The position numbers and the translations under genes were made by a program. This document shows positions 45,833 through 54,538 of a DNA stretch of 64,000 bases, in pieces. Positions within the stretch are counted from its first letter, which is position 1. Each line of letters starts with the position of its first letter. Location of the stretch: assembly GCA_002786225.1 (NCBI GenBank), contig PEQN01000006.1:1-64000 (forward strand), written 5' to 3'. This stretch comes from Leptospira sp. GTDB taxonomy: Bacteria > Spirochaetota > Leptospiria > Leptospirales > Leptospiraceae. Below the pieces are notes generated by a model, which ran no database searches, was not told the DNA's origin, and was given only the letters and a program-made list of their open reading frames with translations.

Positions 45833-45849
45833 CTCAGGTTCACTCTTGC

Positions 45850-45878
45850 TATGAAATTGTAAGTGCTTGTACTGTCAA
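45850..45878 (-). promoter_or_regulatory. Possible tRNA-Val promoter
   Basis: A perfect -35 TTGACA (45878-45873) lies 17 bases from a poor -10 TTCATA (45855-45850), with the tRNA starting at 45832. It abuts the rpsT terminator U tract. The -10 is weak. Confidence 0.4.
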
Positions 45879-45910
45879 AGAAAAAATAAAAAAGACCCCG
45901 AAACGGAGTC
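45879..45910 (-). terminator. Intrinsic terminator of rpsT
   Basis: In the leftward transcript GACTCCG-TTT-CGGGGTC forms a stem with one mismatch (45894-45910). It is followed by a TTTTTTATTTTTT tract (45893-45881). It lies 41 bases after the rpsT stop. Confidence 0.85.
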
Positions 45911-45951
45911 TTATTTTAGAAAAGGGGGAATACTTGAAAGAAAATTGTAGA

Positions 45952-46233
45952 TTAAGCCGTAGCTGTTGGTGCTTGGCTCTTGTGAATAGCAATCGCCATT
46001 CTTGATTTCTTACGATCTGCGTTTTTAGGATGAATTAAATTTACCTTAGCTGCCTTATCAAGTAAAGAAGAGTAACTTACATACAAGGTTTTAGCCTTAT
46101 CTACGTCACCATCTTTGATGGATTTAATAATATTTTTAGCAAAAGTTCTAATTTTAGATTTTTTCTGGGTATTGAGCTCAGTTCTACGAGCTGTTCTTCT
46201 TATGTCTTTTTTCGATGAGCGTAAATTTGCCAC
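45952..46233 (-). CDS. rpsT: 30S ribosomal protein S20
   Basis: A 93-residue, highly basic helical protein: MANLRSSKKDIRRTARRTE, KSKIRTFAKNIIKSIKDGD, and the conserved KAAKVNLIHPKNADRKKSRMA. The signature and length match bS20, which binds 16S rRNA. The start is a GTG at 46233 with an AGAGGA ribosome site; a non-ATG start is common for rpsT and can limit translation. It has its own extended -10 promoter and a strong terminator, so it is monocistronic. Confidence 0.96.
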   Translation of the reverse strand: MANLRSSKKDIRRTARRTELNTQKKSKIRTFAKNIIKSIKDGDVDKAKTLYVSYSSLLDKAAKVNLIHPKNADRKKSRMAIAIHKSQAPTATA

Positions 46234-46264
46234 GGTATTCCTCTTTTTTTACTAGATTTTAGAG

Positions 46265-46273
46265 AGTATATCA
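46265..46273 (-). promoter_or_regulatory. Extended -10 of the rpsT promoter
   Basis: The minus strand reads TG-A-TATACT, an extended -10 hexamer one mismatch from consensus, 32 bases upstream of the GTG start. No good -35 lies 17 bases upstream, as is usual for extended -10 promoters. Confidence 0.5.
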
Positions 46274-46347
46274 TAAGTCGATAGTTTTTTCCCAAAATTC
46301 TTTGTTTGTACTAAGCAAATTCGGAAAGATATTTCTAAGGAGATTGT

Positions 46348-46623
46348 ATGGAAATATATTGCACGATAGAATTGGGCTTGAGTAGATATTTGAGAGAATT
46401 GAATATTTCGCCTAACATTTTATTCAAAATGGCGATCTTAGATCCTCCTTCACCTGAAAATAGCTTTTTAAAAGCTAGGAAGCGTTTTCTAAAAGGAATT
46501 CATCTAGAATGTATGCCAGAAGAATTCGATTTTTTATTTACACAATCCTTCCATAATGGAAAATACATCGGAGAGATGGCTGAAGAATATATTTTGCATG
46601 CCTTCCTAAAATATATACACTAA
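46348..46623 (+). CDS. Small hypothetical protein heading the 46348-50650 operon
   Basis: A 91-residue protein with an AAGGAGA ribosome site 4 bases before ATG 46348. It is mixed helical (YLRELNISPNILFKMAILDP, FLKARKRFLKGIHLECMPEEF) and ends with a hydrophobic tail. No family is recognised. The stop overlaps the next start (TAATG), so it is translated together with the 414-residue protein. It opens a tight run of five rightward genes ending in bacteriohemerythrin. Confidence 0.7.
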   Translation: MEIYCTIELGLSRYLRELNISPNILFKMAILDPPSPENSFLKARKRFLKGIHLECMPEEFDFLFTQSFHNGKYIGEMAEEYILHAFLKYIH

Positions 46624-47867
46624 TGAGTAATAATTCTGATTACATAAGGGTTGATTCTATCACTGATATTGATCCTAATAAGCTTACCCTATCCTACGTA
46701 GGGAAGAAATTTATTGATAAAGACAACAATCGCTTTTCTATCCGATTCAATAGAGAATCGAGAAAGATGGAAATTGTAAAAATAATTATAAGATCAGGTG
46801 GTAAGATCCAAGAAGAATCAGCACTCAAGCCTTGGGAGGCATCAACTTCTATAGACAAAGAGAAATTGGAAAGATTGAAATCTAGCCAAACGCCAATTAG
46901 TATTGATGATGCTAGATTCAATGTTAGCACTAAACCTAGTGCGGATAAAAATGAAACCAGCCCACAAGCCAATCCTAAAGAAAAATTAATTCTTTCTGAA
47001 AAGAAGAAAGAATTGAGAAATTTGCGAAGTCAAAATGAAGATTGGAACCTATCTGGATTGGACTTAGATGTCGGTATTGAACCATCTTTTCGAAAAAGCG
47101 CTGAAAACAAGAACCAATTAGGCGATACGTCAAAAATGCCTTCAACTCAGAATGACAGTTTTATGGAAGAAGAGTTTAACCAAGAGCCCTCCTTGAATCG
47201 AACTCAACATTTGAATGCAGATTCAGAAGCTGATTTGAATATCAATTCAGAATCTAGTAAAATTCAAAGCTCACCAGAATTAGCTAAAAACTTAGAAAAA
47301 GAAGCTAAACGAAAATCTCTCAACGAAATTACACGAATTGAAGAAATGATGAAAGAACTCGAAGTTGTAAAGAATAGAATTAATTCTGTTTTGATCAATA
47401 TAAAGTCATCCCGAATCTTCGAAATAACAGGTGATCCATCTGAAAATCAAAATATCATCGGAAACCTAACGCGCGATTTTGATGTAGAAGCATTTCAAAA
47501 TCTAGACAAGCTTTCTAATTATTTGAAAGAACTTATTTCCTATCCAAGAGCGATTAATTACTATACTGCTAAATTCGAACGCAGTAGAAAGGATGACTTA
47601 AGAGAAGCTAGATCTGAGAAAGAGAAGCTCGATTTAGTAATTCGATGGGAGATGCAAGAAGGATTTACACTTTGCCTTGATAAATTAAAGGTCCTAATTT
47701 TGAGTTTATTGAATGTTTTGAATATGAAATCCGATACTCATATTAAGCAGTTGCAATATCCAAATCAATTGATGTTTACGGATGCTAAAAATGCTGCAAT
47801 CTACTGTTCACAAGATGTAGAGAGACTGATTCGTGAATTAGAAGATTGGAAATATAAAACGACATAA
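46623..47867 (+). CDS. Hypothetical protein with beta N-terminus and helical C-terminus
   Basis: A 414-residue cytoplasmic protein without signal or membrane span. Residues 1-60 look beta-rich (YIRVDSITDIDPNKLTLSYV, DNNRFSIRFNRES). Residues 90-225 are low-complexity Ser/Asn/Glu-rich and probably disordered. Residues 230-414 are helical and charged (LEVVKNRINSVLINIK, DDLREARSEKEKLD, LKVLILSLLNVLNM). No known family. The start overlaps the stop of the 91-residue gene; the next gene follows after 9 bases. It may be a scaffold for the operon's other products; that is inference. Confidence 0.7.
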   Translation: MSNNSDYIRVDSITDIDPNKLTLSYVGKKFIDKDNNRFSIRFNRESRKMEIVKIIIRSGGKIQEESALKPWEASTSIDKEKLERLKSSQTPISIDDARFNVSTKPSADKNETSPQANPKEKLILSEKKKELRNLRSQNEDWNLSGLDLDVGIEPSFRKSAENKNQLGDTSKMPSTQNDSFMEEEFNQEPSLNRTQHLNADSEADLNINSESSKIQSSPELAKNLEKEAKRKSLNEITRIEEMMKELEVVKNRINSVLINIKSSRIFEITGDPSENQNIIGNLTRDFDVEAFQNLDKLSNYLKELISYPRAINYYTAKFERSRKDDLREARSEKEKLDLVIRWEMQEGFTLCLDKLKVLILSLLNVLNMKSDTHIKQLQYPNQLMFTDAKNAAIYCSQDVERLIRELEDWKYKTT

Positions 47868-47876
47868 AGGCTAATT

Positions 47877-48659
47877 ATGAGTTTGAATATACAAGAAGTG
47901 AATGAAATCCTTGATAAACTAAGAATTGAATACAAGAACTATTCTAAAGAAAATCCCAAAGCATTTGATCTAGCTGGATTCGAGAAGCGCTATCTACAAA
48001 CCTTACAAATGAAAGGAAATGTAGTTCGATTCTTGAACGATGAGGTTAGTTTTCTAGAACAACTGAAAGCTAAACACAAGGAACTGATAGCAAAGAAAGA
48101 AGCGGGAAAGGGAGCTACCATAAACAAAATTATGGATGAGGCAATCTCGAAGTTAGAAAAATATCCTAAGATAGATTTCCATCCTATCGCTAAACCAGAG
48201 ATTCGATATTTTTATGGGGCACTTAAAGATTTTGGAGAGATGGAATTGCAAGCCTTGATTCATATTTTTAGAGGAACTCCTGAATATAGTATGTTTAACG
48301 ATCTAATACATACCATTGAAAGAATAGCAATTTCTAGAGGAAATATGTCTTCTGCTCGCATAATTGAACATACCAAAGCATTGTTAGATGCCAATGGAAA
48401 TCAAATGCAAATGGAAAAAGATACACAGGACGTTCTTAAATCTACATCCCTAGCCTTAAAAAAAATTGCGGATCATTGCAAAGAATGTATCATGAAGAAA
48501 AGAATCAGTCCAGATCTTCCTATGCGTATTGATGAAAAAACTTATCCAAAGACAGTGGAGTTAAATAAGTTAACTCACAAGACTGCTCTTGAAAGTATAA
48601 TTCAAAAAATTGAAATCATACTAGAAGATTTCCGCATGACCGCAATAGTTGGAAATTGA
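47877..48659 (+). CDS. Hypothetical helical protein
   Basis: A 260-residue, almost entirely helical cytoplasmic protein. Segments include VNEILDKLRIEYKNYSKEN, EVSFLEQLKAKHKELIAKKE and KPEIRYFYGALKDFGEME, and a repeat of amphipathic helices to the end. Two cysteines (HCKEC) lie near residue 200. It has no known family but shares the helical, charged character of the preceding protein's C-terminus. It is 9 bases after it and 3 bases before the thiolase-like gene, in the middle of the operon. Confidence 0.68.
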   Translation: MSLNIQEVNEILDKLRIEYKNYSKENPKAFDLAGFEKRYLQTLQMKGNVVRFLNDEVSFLEQLKAKHKELIAKKEAGKGATINKIMDEAISKLEKYPKIDFHPIAKPEIRYFYGALKDFGEMELQALIHIFRGTPEYSMFNDLIHTIERIAISRGNMSSARIIEHTKALLDANGNQMQMEKDTQDVLKSTSLALKKIADHCKECIMKKRISPDLPMRIDEKTYPKTVELNKLTHKTALESIIQKIEIILEDFRMTAIVGN

Positions 48660-48662
48660 TTT

Positions 48663-50204
48663 ATGAATCCATACATTCTTGGAATCTGTGATACTATAGA
48701 AAATGATATCGCTAATTACCAAGAGCTAAGCAATGTTGAAAAATATTTTGCCCTTCTTAGTAAATCAGTAGATGGACTATGTGATTTCTTAGGAACTACT
48801 CGGGCTCAAATAAGTCAGCACCTAACAGATTATGTTAGTATAGATGCAAATTCTCTAGCAAGAGAAGGATATGGGCAAACAGTCAAAGATGCTAATGAAT
48901 TAGGTTTCACTGGTATCCAATCGCATATAGTAGACTTAGGAGGAGCTTCTGTTGCAGGAGCCATAGGCGAAGCTCATAGAATTGCAATGAGCAATCCTTA
49001 TGCAGTGGTATTAATAGCTGGTGCTGATGTTCCTAAATCAGCTTTCAAGCAAGTCTCAGATTTGAAACGCTTAACCAAAACTGTAGCTCATCCTGAATAC
49101 GAGATTCCTTATGGAGCGACCTTGATTGGAATGTACGCTCTCATGGCAAATCTTCAGATGGAATCAAATGATATAACTCTTGATGATTATATTTCTATCA
49201 CCAAAAAATTCAGATCCTACGCTATCGATAATCCTAGGGCATTTTATTATAATAAGGAAGTATCAGACAAACAATTAACAAAGCCCCTTGCGAATCCATA
49301 TTCTACACCAATGATAGCTATTGTTACAGATCATGGTTTTGCAACTTTAGTTGTTGGTGCAAAGGCTTATGATTCTTTTGTTAAAGAAACAGGGATTAGA
49401 AACAATCTAGCAAAACTTGCAATTCTTGGGTCAGGACATTCTATTCACTCTGAATTTTTTACTTTAAAAGGTAAATTAGAGAGCCCATCTGGACTTGCCG
49501 CTGAGCGTGCATTTTGTTCTGCTAATTTAAAAAGATCTCAAGTTGAATATGCTTGGATCTATGATTGCTTTATAGGAATGATCATTTCCCAAGCCTCACA
49601 GTATTTTGGAGAGAATCCAAAAAAAGTAGCTGAGTCATTAAAAAATGGAAATATTCCGATTGGAGATAAAGAAATTCCGATTAATATGGGAGCTGGAATT
49701 TTAAATTACCAAGCAGCAATGTCAATGTCCGGAGCATGCGGTCTTGTTGATATACTAAGTCAGTACAACTTGTCCAAATTTAGAATAAATCATTGCTTGG
49801 AGAAATTTCCACAAGTTAGTCTCTTAGGAGGTAATGGAGGAATTGATTCTATCAATACTGTTGTGTTATTTGGAACAAATACATCCCACAATGCCGAAGT
49901 TCAAAAGCCTAGAGTGCATAGAAAATTATCCCTCAACCCTATAAACAAATTTTATAATGATTCTAGTATAAATTCCTTAGATGCTATTTTATTTTCAAAT
50001 ACACTCATTCAATTCAATCCTGGTGCAGATAAGAAAACACCTTATGTCCTTGCCCTAGCTAAATTAGAAAATGAAAGTTTTATTATGGTCAATCTTTATG
50101 ATAATATGGAAAATGTATTAAAATCTACAAATGGTCTAATGAATGGCAAGACTAGAATCCGGCTAATTCGTCAAGAAAGTGTTTGGATAGGAATTGTAGA
50201 TTAA
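48663..50204 (+). CDS. Degenerate thiolase-superfamily protein
   Basis: A 513-residue protein with the overall order of an SCP-x-type thiolase: SHIVDLGGASVAGAIGEAHR, VVLIAGADVPKSAF, a central PYSTPMIAIVTDHGFATLVVG, IYDCFIGMIISQASQY and INMGAGILNYQAAMSMSGACG. The nucleophilic Cys expected after the GG at 93-94 is replaced by Ala/Ser, and the usual GHP.GATG histidine-cysteine motif reads YQAAMSMSGACG. Both chemical residues seem lost. The last 100 residues (KTPYVLALAKLENESFIMVNL, KTRIRLIRQE) look like a beta domain, possibly an OB fold as in DUF35 partners. It may bind acyl-CoA without turnover. It is the fourth gene of the operon. Confidence 0.7.
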   Translation: MNPYILGICDTIENDIANYQELSNVEKYFALLSKSVDGLCDFLGTTRAQISQHLTDYVSIDANSLAREGYGQTVKDANELGFTGIQSHIVDLGGASVAGAIGEAHRIAMSNPYAVVLIAGADVPKSAFKQVSDLKRLTKTVAHPEYEIPYGATLIGMYALMANLQMESNDITLDDYISITKKFRSYAIDNPRAFYYNKEVSDKQLTKPLANPYSTPMIAIVTDHGFATLVVGAKAYDSFVKETGIRNNLAKLAILGSGHSIHSEFFTLKGKLESPSGLAAERAFCSANLKRSQVEYAWIYDCFIGMIISQASQYFGENPKKVAESLKNGNIPIGDKEIPINMGAGILNYQAAMSMSGACGLVDILSQYNLSKFRINHCLEKFPQVSLLGGNGGIDSINTVVLFGTNTSHNAEVQKPRVHRKLSLNPINKFYNDSSINSLDAILFSNTLIQFNPGADKKTPYVLALAKLENESFIMVNLYDNMENVLKSTNGLMNGKTRIRLIRQESVWIGIVD

Positions 50205-50215
50205 AGGAGTAACTT

Positions 50216-50650
50216 ATGTCCATAGAATGGAATGATAAATACAAAACAAATATTATAGAGGTTGATACTCAACACAAAAGATTATTCACTCTAATGAAAG
50301 AATTAGAAACTCTTTATAATTCACATAAAGGTTCTTTGGTTGGAAATCAAAATACTATCCAAAAAGCAATTAGCGATTTAGAACAATATACGATCAGTCA
50401 TTTTTTAATCGAAGAAAGGATCATGGAAGAAAATAACTACCCAGACCTAGAGAACCATAAACTCCAACATGATAAATTTACGGACAAGATTCATGAATTT
50501 AAGGAAATTTTAAAAGTTAAAAATAATCTACAAGAATCAGACATAGAAGAAAATCTAGATCATATTTTGAAGTTCTTAGGAACATGGTTAACAAATCATA
50601 TTATGATCAAAGATATGGATTATAAACCTTTTATTAAACATGTGTTATAG
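50216..50650 (+). CDS. Bacteriohemerythrin
   Basis: A 144-residue oxygen-binding di-iron four-helix protein. The ligand pattern is present: His in VDTQHKRLF, HFLIEERIMEENNYPDLENHKLQHDKF, and HIMIKDMDY near the end. AAAGGAGT is a strong ribosome site 5 bases upstream. It ends the five-gene operon; its role may be oxygen sensing or delivery for that system. Its stop overlaps the stop region of the convergent split kinase gene (50645-50650). Confidence 0.93.
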   Translation: MSIEWNDKYKTNIIEVDTQHKRLFTLMKELETLYNSHKGSLVGNQNTIQKAISDLEQYTISHFLIEERIMEENNYPDLENHKLQHDKFTDKIHEFKEILKVKNNLQESDIEENLDHILKFLGTWLTNHIMIKDMDYKPFIKHVL

Positions 50651-52645
50651 AATTTTCGTTGGAATTGTAAATGTAATTTTAGTTCCTGAATCTTTTGTTG
50701 AGTTGATTTGAATCATTCCGTGAAATGATGTTATGATATCATAAACGAGAGGTAAGCCTAAGCCTGTTCCAGGTTCTCCAAAAGTTCCTAGGGTTGTGGT
50801 TCGGATTTCTTTTTCAAAAATATTTGGTAACAAGCTAGGATCAATTCCTGTTCCATAATCTTGAATAGAAAATTCAACTCCATCCATTAGTTTTGTACAT
50901 TCAATACTTATTCTACCTTCTTTATTTGAAAATTTGACGGAGTTAGTTAAAAGATTCATAAAGACTTCGTTCAAAAGATTCTTATCTGCCTCAATGACTA
51001 AATCCTTATCAACTGCATTTTCTATTTTAATTTTCTTCTCTTGAATTTGTGTCCAAAGTTTATTGATTACTTTTTCAACCTCAGAAAAAGCACTATAAGG
51101 TAGAAGTTCCAACTCAAATTCACCCGATTGCAATCGGTTGATATCTAATAATGTCCCAATTAAATTTAAAGAATTTCTAGAGCTCATTTCAGCTCTTTGA
51201 ATGAATAATAGTTTCTCCTCATTCGACATTTCATTTATTTCACTTTTCAAGATGCTTAATATTCCAATAACAGAGGCAATCGGTGATTTAAGATCATGAG
51301 AGACTAAAGAAATAAATTTATCTTTTAGCTTATTCGCATTTTCAGCCAAGACTTTGGCATTTTCTAACTCAATAGTCCTTTCTTTTACTTTCAAATCTAA
51401 GGATTTCTGCAATTCTTCTAATCTATAATACGCCATAGAAAATCGTCTTGATAGCATTATAGTTTGTGAAAAAAGAAAAATCAATAAACCCCAATTTGCA
51501 TAATAACCCGTTCTAATTATTAACATTTGGTTCAATATATCATTGATTGCTATGATAAATAGAAAAATCGAGCCATTAAAAAATATTACACTTCCTTCTC
51601 TCTTCTGAAGTAAGGCACGAATTAAAATATAAATACAATAAATTATTCCAACAACCATCAACAATTGATAAACTGCAATTAACTTCATATAGAAATTGGA
51701 ATAGCTCAATAGAACAATTAGTACAAATATTATTCCTGCGAAAGAAATAATTTTTATTGGAATCTTATGAACTTCATTTGGGAAGATTGATTGGAGAAAA
51801 TAGATAAAGAATGGTAAGGATATGACAAAAGTTAATAAATCTAATTTATGAATATAAACCCAATATTCATCGGGAAATACTTCATAGAGAAAAACTGATC
51901 CAGTAAAGAAAGTTCTAAAACTAACATCCAAACAAAAAATAGAAAACATTAAAGCTGATTTATCACTTTTGCGCATAATATAAATAATTAAATGATAAAG
52001 GCCCATCATGAATGTAGCTCCAAAAACCAACCAACCAATTGCATTTTCATTTTTCTTGCTTTCATTGAAATATTGGATATCGGACAGATTAATGGATTTT
52101 CTTAATCCCCCAGTTGGATGATAGAAATTAGATATTTGTAAACATAACTCGAGTTCATCTCCAAAGGAATTATCTAAAATAAGGCTTGGATGCTTATAGG
52201 ATGGAACCATTTCGGTTCGAGATTTTCCTATTCTTCCATTTTCTTTAACCAATACCCCATTGATATAGAATTTAAATGCCGTTGAAGTATCGTTAAATTA
52301 AAAAATTAGATTCTTTGAATCTTTGGGAAGTAAAACTTTTAATACATAAGTTCCTATTCCCTCACCTGATTGAACCTTACCATAATGATTGTGGTTGTTC
52401 CAGGTACTTGGAACTTTTATGATACTGGGATTATTTATTGTGGATTTGTAATCTTGAAATTCAGGATTGAATAACCATTCCCCATCTAGATTGACTGTTT
52501 GGATTTTTTTGGTATTCCAAGTTCTTAAATCTAGAATTCCCTTCTCTGCCTTGGCATAGAATTTTAACTCAGTAGAAATGTTACATTTTAAATTAAGAAG
52601 TAATGGGAATAGAAGAATGAATGTATGAGCTATATATTTTTTCAT
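50645..52645 (-). pseudogene. 7TMR-DISM histidine kinase interrupted by one in-frame stop
   Basis: Two consecutive frames (52298-52645 and 50645-52252) are in the same phase and belong to one gene. The N-terminal part has a lipoprotein-like signal (FILLFPLLLNLKC) and the start of a galactose-binding-like 7TMR-DISMED2 sensor (ILDLRTWN, VNLDGEWLF, GIGTYVLKVLLP). A TAA at 52298-52300 follows LIF, and the sequence after it still reads FNDTSTAFKFYINGVLVKENG, as the family requires. The rest gives seven membrane helices and a full kinase: His in SLVSHDLKSPI, the N box MNLLTNSVKFSN, and TGLGLPLV. Without read-through the sensor is lost; the downstream frame could restart at a GTG or ATG. A sequencing error is possible. 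Confidence 0.8.
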
Positions 52646-52673
52646 TTTTATAAACACATACGTTTCCACTTTT

Positions 52674-52698
52674 AACTTTAAAACTTACGTTTAAAGTT
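52674..52698. repeat. Inverted repeat between the kinase and the tail-anchored protein genes
   Basis: AACTTTAAA (52674-52682) and TTTAAAGTT (52690-52698) pair perfectly over 9 bases with a 7-base spacer. It lies after the stop of the gene at 52711 and upstream of the kinase start at 52645. It could be a weak terminator or an operator; no clear U tract follows leftward. Confidence 0.4.
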
Positions 52699-52710
52699 CA
52701 GAAATAAATT

Positions 52711-53781
52711 CTATATTAATAGAAGTATCAAAACTAACAAAATCATAATTGCGGCACCAGCTATCACTAAGAGCCCCATATTGTTTGCAGGTGCATTACT
52801 TCTATCTATCTTGTTCTTTACAGCTCTCTTTGGCGTAGCGATTCTCACTGGTCTTTCTTCAATTGCATGAAGAACCGTATTTGCTGGTCCTTCTGCAAGT
52901 ATATGATATTCATTTTTACCATTGACTATTGTTATAAATTTACCAACTATAGGTAGCAAATTTCCATCTTTGTCTACTACATCTAAAGCCTTCGCTGTTG
53001 TTTTATCTTCCGGACTTGAATAAGGAAGTTTGAATAAAATTTCTTGCCCTTCTATTAAATCATCGAATTCAACACCTGAAACAGGGGAAAGTATTGATTC
53101 ACATTTTAACTCACGGGAGTAGCTTTTAACAGTTGCATCTATGAGTTTTTCAAAAGGTAGTAATTCACGTTCATCTTCTTTGAGTGCAGCTTCTTCCTCT
53201 TCATTAAGTGGTGGATTGATAGGTGAAACGATACCTTGCATAGGATTTTTATATCGAAATTTGACCGAAGATATTCTTTCAACCTCAGCCGTAATCTTTA
53301 CACGATTCACTTTCACATGTTTAATAAAACTTTGCTGTAAAAGGTTAATAGTATTCGTAGCATCTCGCTTCTCCCAAGCAGGAATTGAAACTTCAATAAC
53401 AGACGTTACAATAGATTTATAAACTGCTCTACCTACCATATCTGATACACTGTTATCAACTCCTCCCGCATTGGCTACTGCAACAAAATCACGAGATAGT
53501 TGTTGGTAATCTTCGAAAGTATGAATCTTTCGAAGTAAGGGAGAATTACCAATTAAGGAGTAAACTTCAAGAATTCTTTTCTTGTACATAGATATGAGGA
53601 CCATCAGCATACCCGCTCTGTTCTCAACATCGACTTTAATTTTTAATAAAAAAGCATCTTGGATTCGACCATTGATCAGTTCTTTAGCTTGGTCTTCGTT
53701 GTTTACAGACTCTAAGGCAATATTTATTTGTTCAGCTTGTACTTTTAATTGATCTTTAGGTTGGTTCTGTTGATCAGTCAT
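52711..53781 (-). CDS. Tail-anchored membrane protein of unknown function
   Basis: A 356-residue protein with a cytoplasmic body and a single C-terminal membrane span (MGLLVIAGAAIMILLVLILLLI), so it is tail-anchored. The body is helical at first (LKVQAEQINIALESVNNEDQ, MLMVLISMYKKRILEVYSLI) and then mixed, with a beta-like final third (ILFKLPYSSPEDKT, KFITIVNGKNEYHILAEGP). A Pro-rich linker precedes the anchor. I recognise no family. It overlaps the GHKL ATPase gene by one base (TAATG) and is therefore its direct partner. Confidence 0.72.
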   Translation of the reverse strand: MTDQQNQPKDQLKVQAEQINIALESVNNEDQAKELINGRIQDAFLLKIKVDVENRAGMLMVLISMYKKRILEVYSLIGNSPLLRKIHTFEDYQQLSRDFVAVANAGGVDNSVSDMVGRAVYKSIVTSVIEVSIPAWEKRDATNTINLLQQSFIKHVKVNRVKITAEVERISSVKFRYKNPMQGIVSPINPPLNEEEEAALKEDERELLPFEKLIDATVKSYSRELKCESILSPVSGVEFDDLIEGQEILFKLPYSSPEDKTTAKALDVVDKDGNLLPIVGKFITIVNGKNEYHILAEGPANTVLHAIEERPVRIATPKRAVKNKIDRSNAPANNMGLLVIAGAAIMILLVLILLLI

Positions 53782-54536
53782 TAAGATAATACTTCCTTTA
53801 TTTGCTTTAAGCTAAGAGAGTCAGAAATAACTTGTTGACCATTGTAAATCACTGGAAGAACAGAGTTTGGTTTCAGAGGAATCTCTACTTTTGCTATAGT
53901 TATATTTGCGAGATCAGAAGAAATAACTATAAAATTCTTTCTATCAAATCCACTTTGTGATAATAAAATTTCTACCATTGTAATGCCCATACCAGCACCT
54001 TCAGTGTTATCACCATGAGCCATGAAAAATTCAAATAGATTATCAAATTTCTTTGCATGCTCAAATTTTTCACGAACCCTATCTTCTTCCACTGGTATAA
54101 GAGAAAAATTATTCATAACGAGTAATGCAACACTGTCTTCAGAATGAATAAATGTGATTTTTATGAAATAATTATTTTCCTTCATTTTGCTTCGATATGC
54201 TGGAAACTTTCTTTCGTTTAGATAGCTTTTGAATCTTTCCATTCCCTTGCGATAATCATGCTCTTCTTTGATATTCAGTCCCATTTCTTCAAAGATCATC
54301 CGTTTAATTGCTGCCTTAGTGGAATTGGCTATGAGCTCTTTGGCTGCGGTATAAAACAATTCCATGAGATCTTGCCTTCCATAATTTGTAAGGGTTTTCT
54401 CTAAAATATATTTCAACTTAGCTTCGCCTAAATTGCCTAAGACATAAGTAATTAGAGAAAGCTTAGTGCCTTCTTTAATAGCACGATCAATCAGATCGCG
54501 TTCTGCTTTAGGAATTTCTAAGTCAACTATCGACAA
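53781..54536 (-). CDS. GHKL ATPase-like protein without a kinase dimerisation domain
   Basis: A 251-residue protein with a helical N-terminus and a Bergerat-type ATP site. The N box is KELIANSTKAAIKRMIF, and NTEGAGMGITMVEILL is the G2-like loop. There is no HisKA domain or receiver, so it is not an ordinary sensor kinase. It may be an anti-sigma or phosphorylation switch kinase, or a stand-alone catalytic domain. It lies 2 bases after threonine synthase and is coupled to the tail-anchored protein, suggesting a membrane-tethered signalling pair. Confidence 0.7.
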   Translation of the reverse strand: MSIVDLEIPKAERDLIDRAIKEGTKLSLITYVLGNLGEAKLKYILEKTLTNYGRQDLMELFYTAAKELIANSTKAAIKRMIFEEMGLNIKEEHDYRKGMERFKSYLNERKFPAYRSKMKENNYFIKITFIHSEDSVALLVMNNFSLIPVEEDRVREKFEHAKKFDNLFEFFMAHGDNTEGAGMGITMVEILLSQSGFDRKNFIVISSDLANITIAKVEIPLKPNSVLPVIYNGQQVISDSLSLKQIKEVLS

Positions 54537-54538
54537 GT

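Noticed and set aside
45755..45841. Inverted repeat GAACCT/AGGTTC flanking tRNA-Val
   Set aside because: It extends the acceptor stem with gaps, includes the discriminator base, and is likely a processing context or chance.
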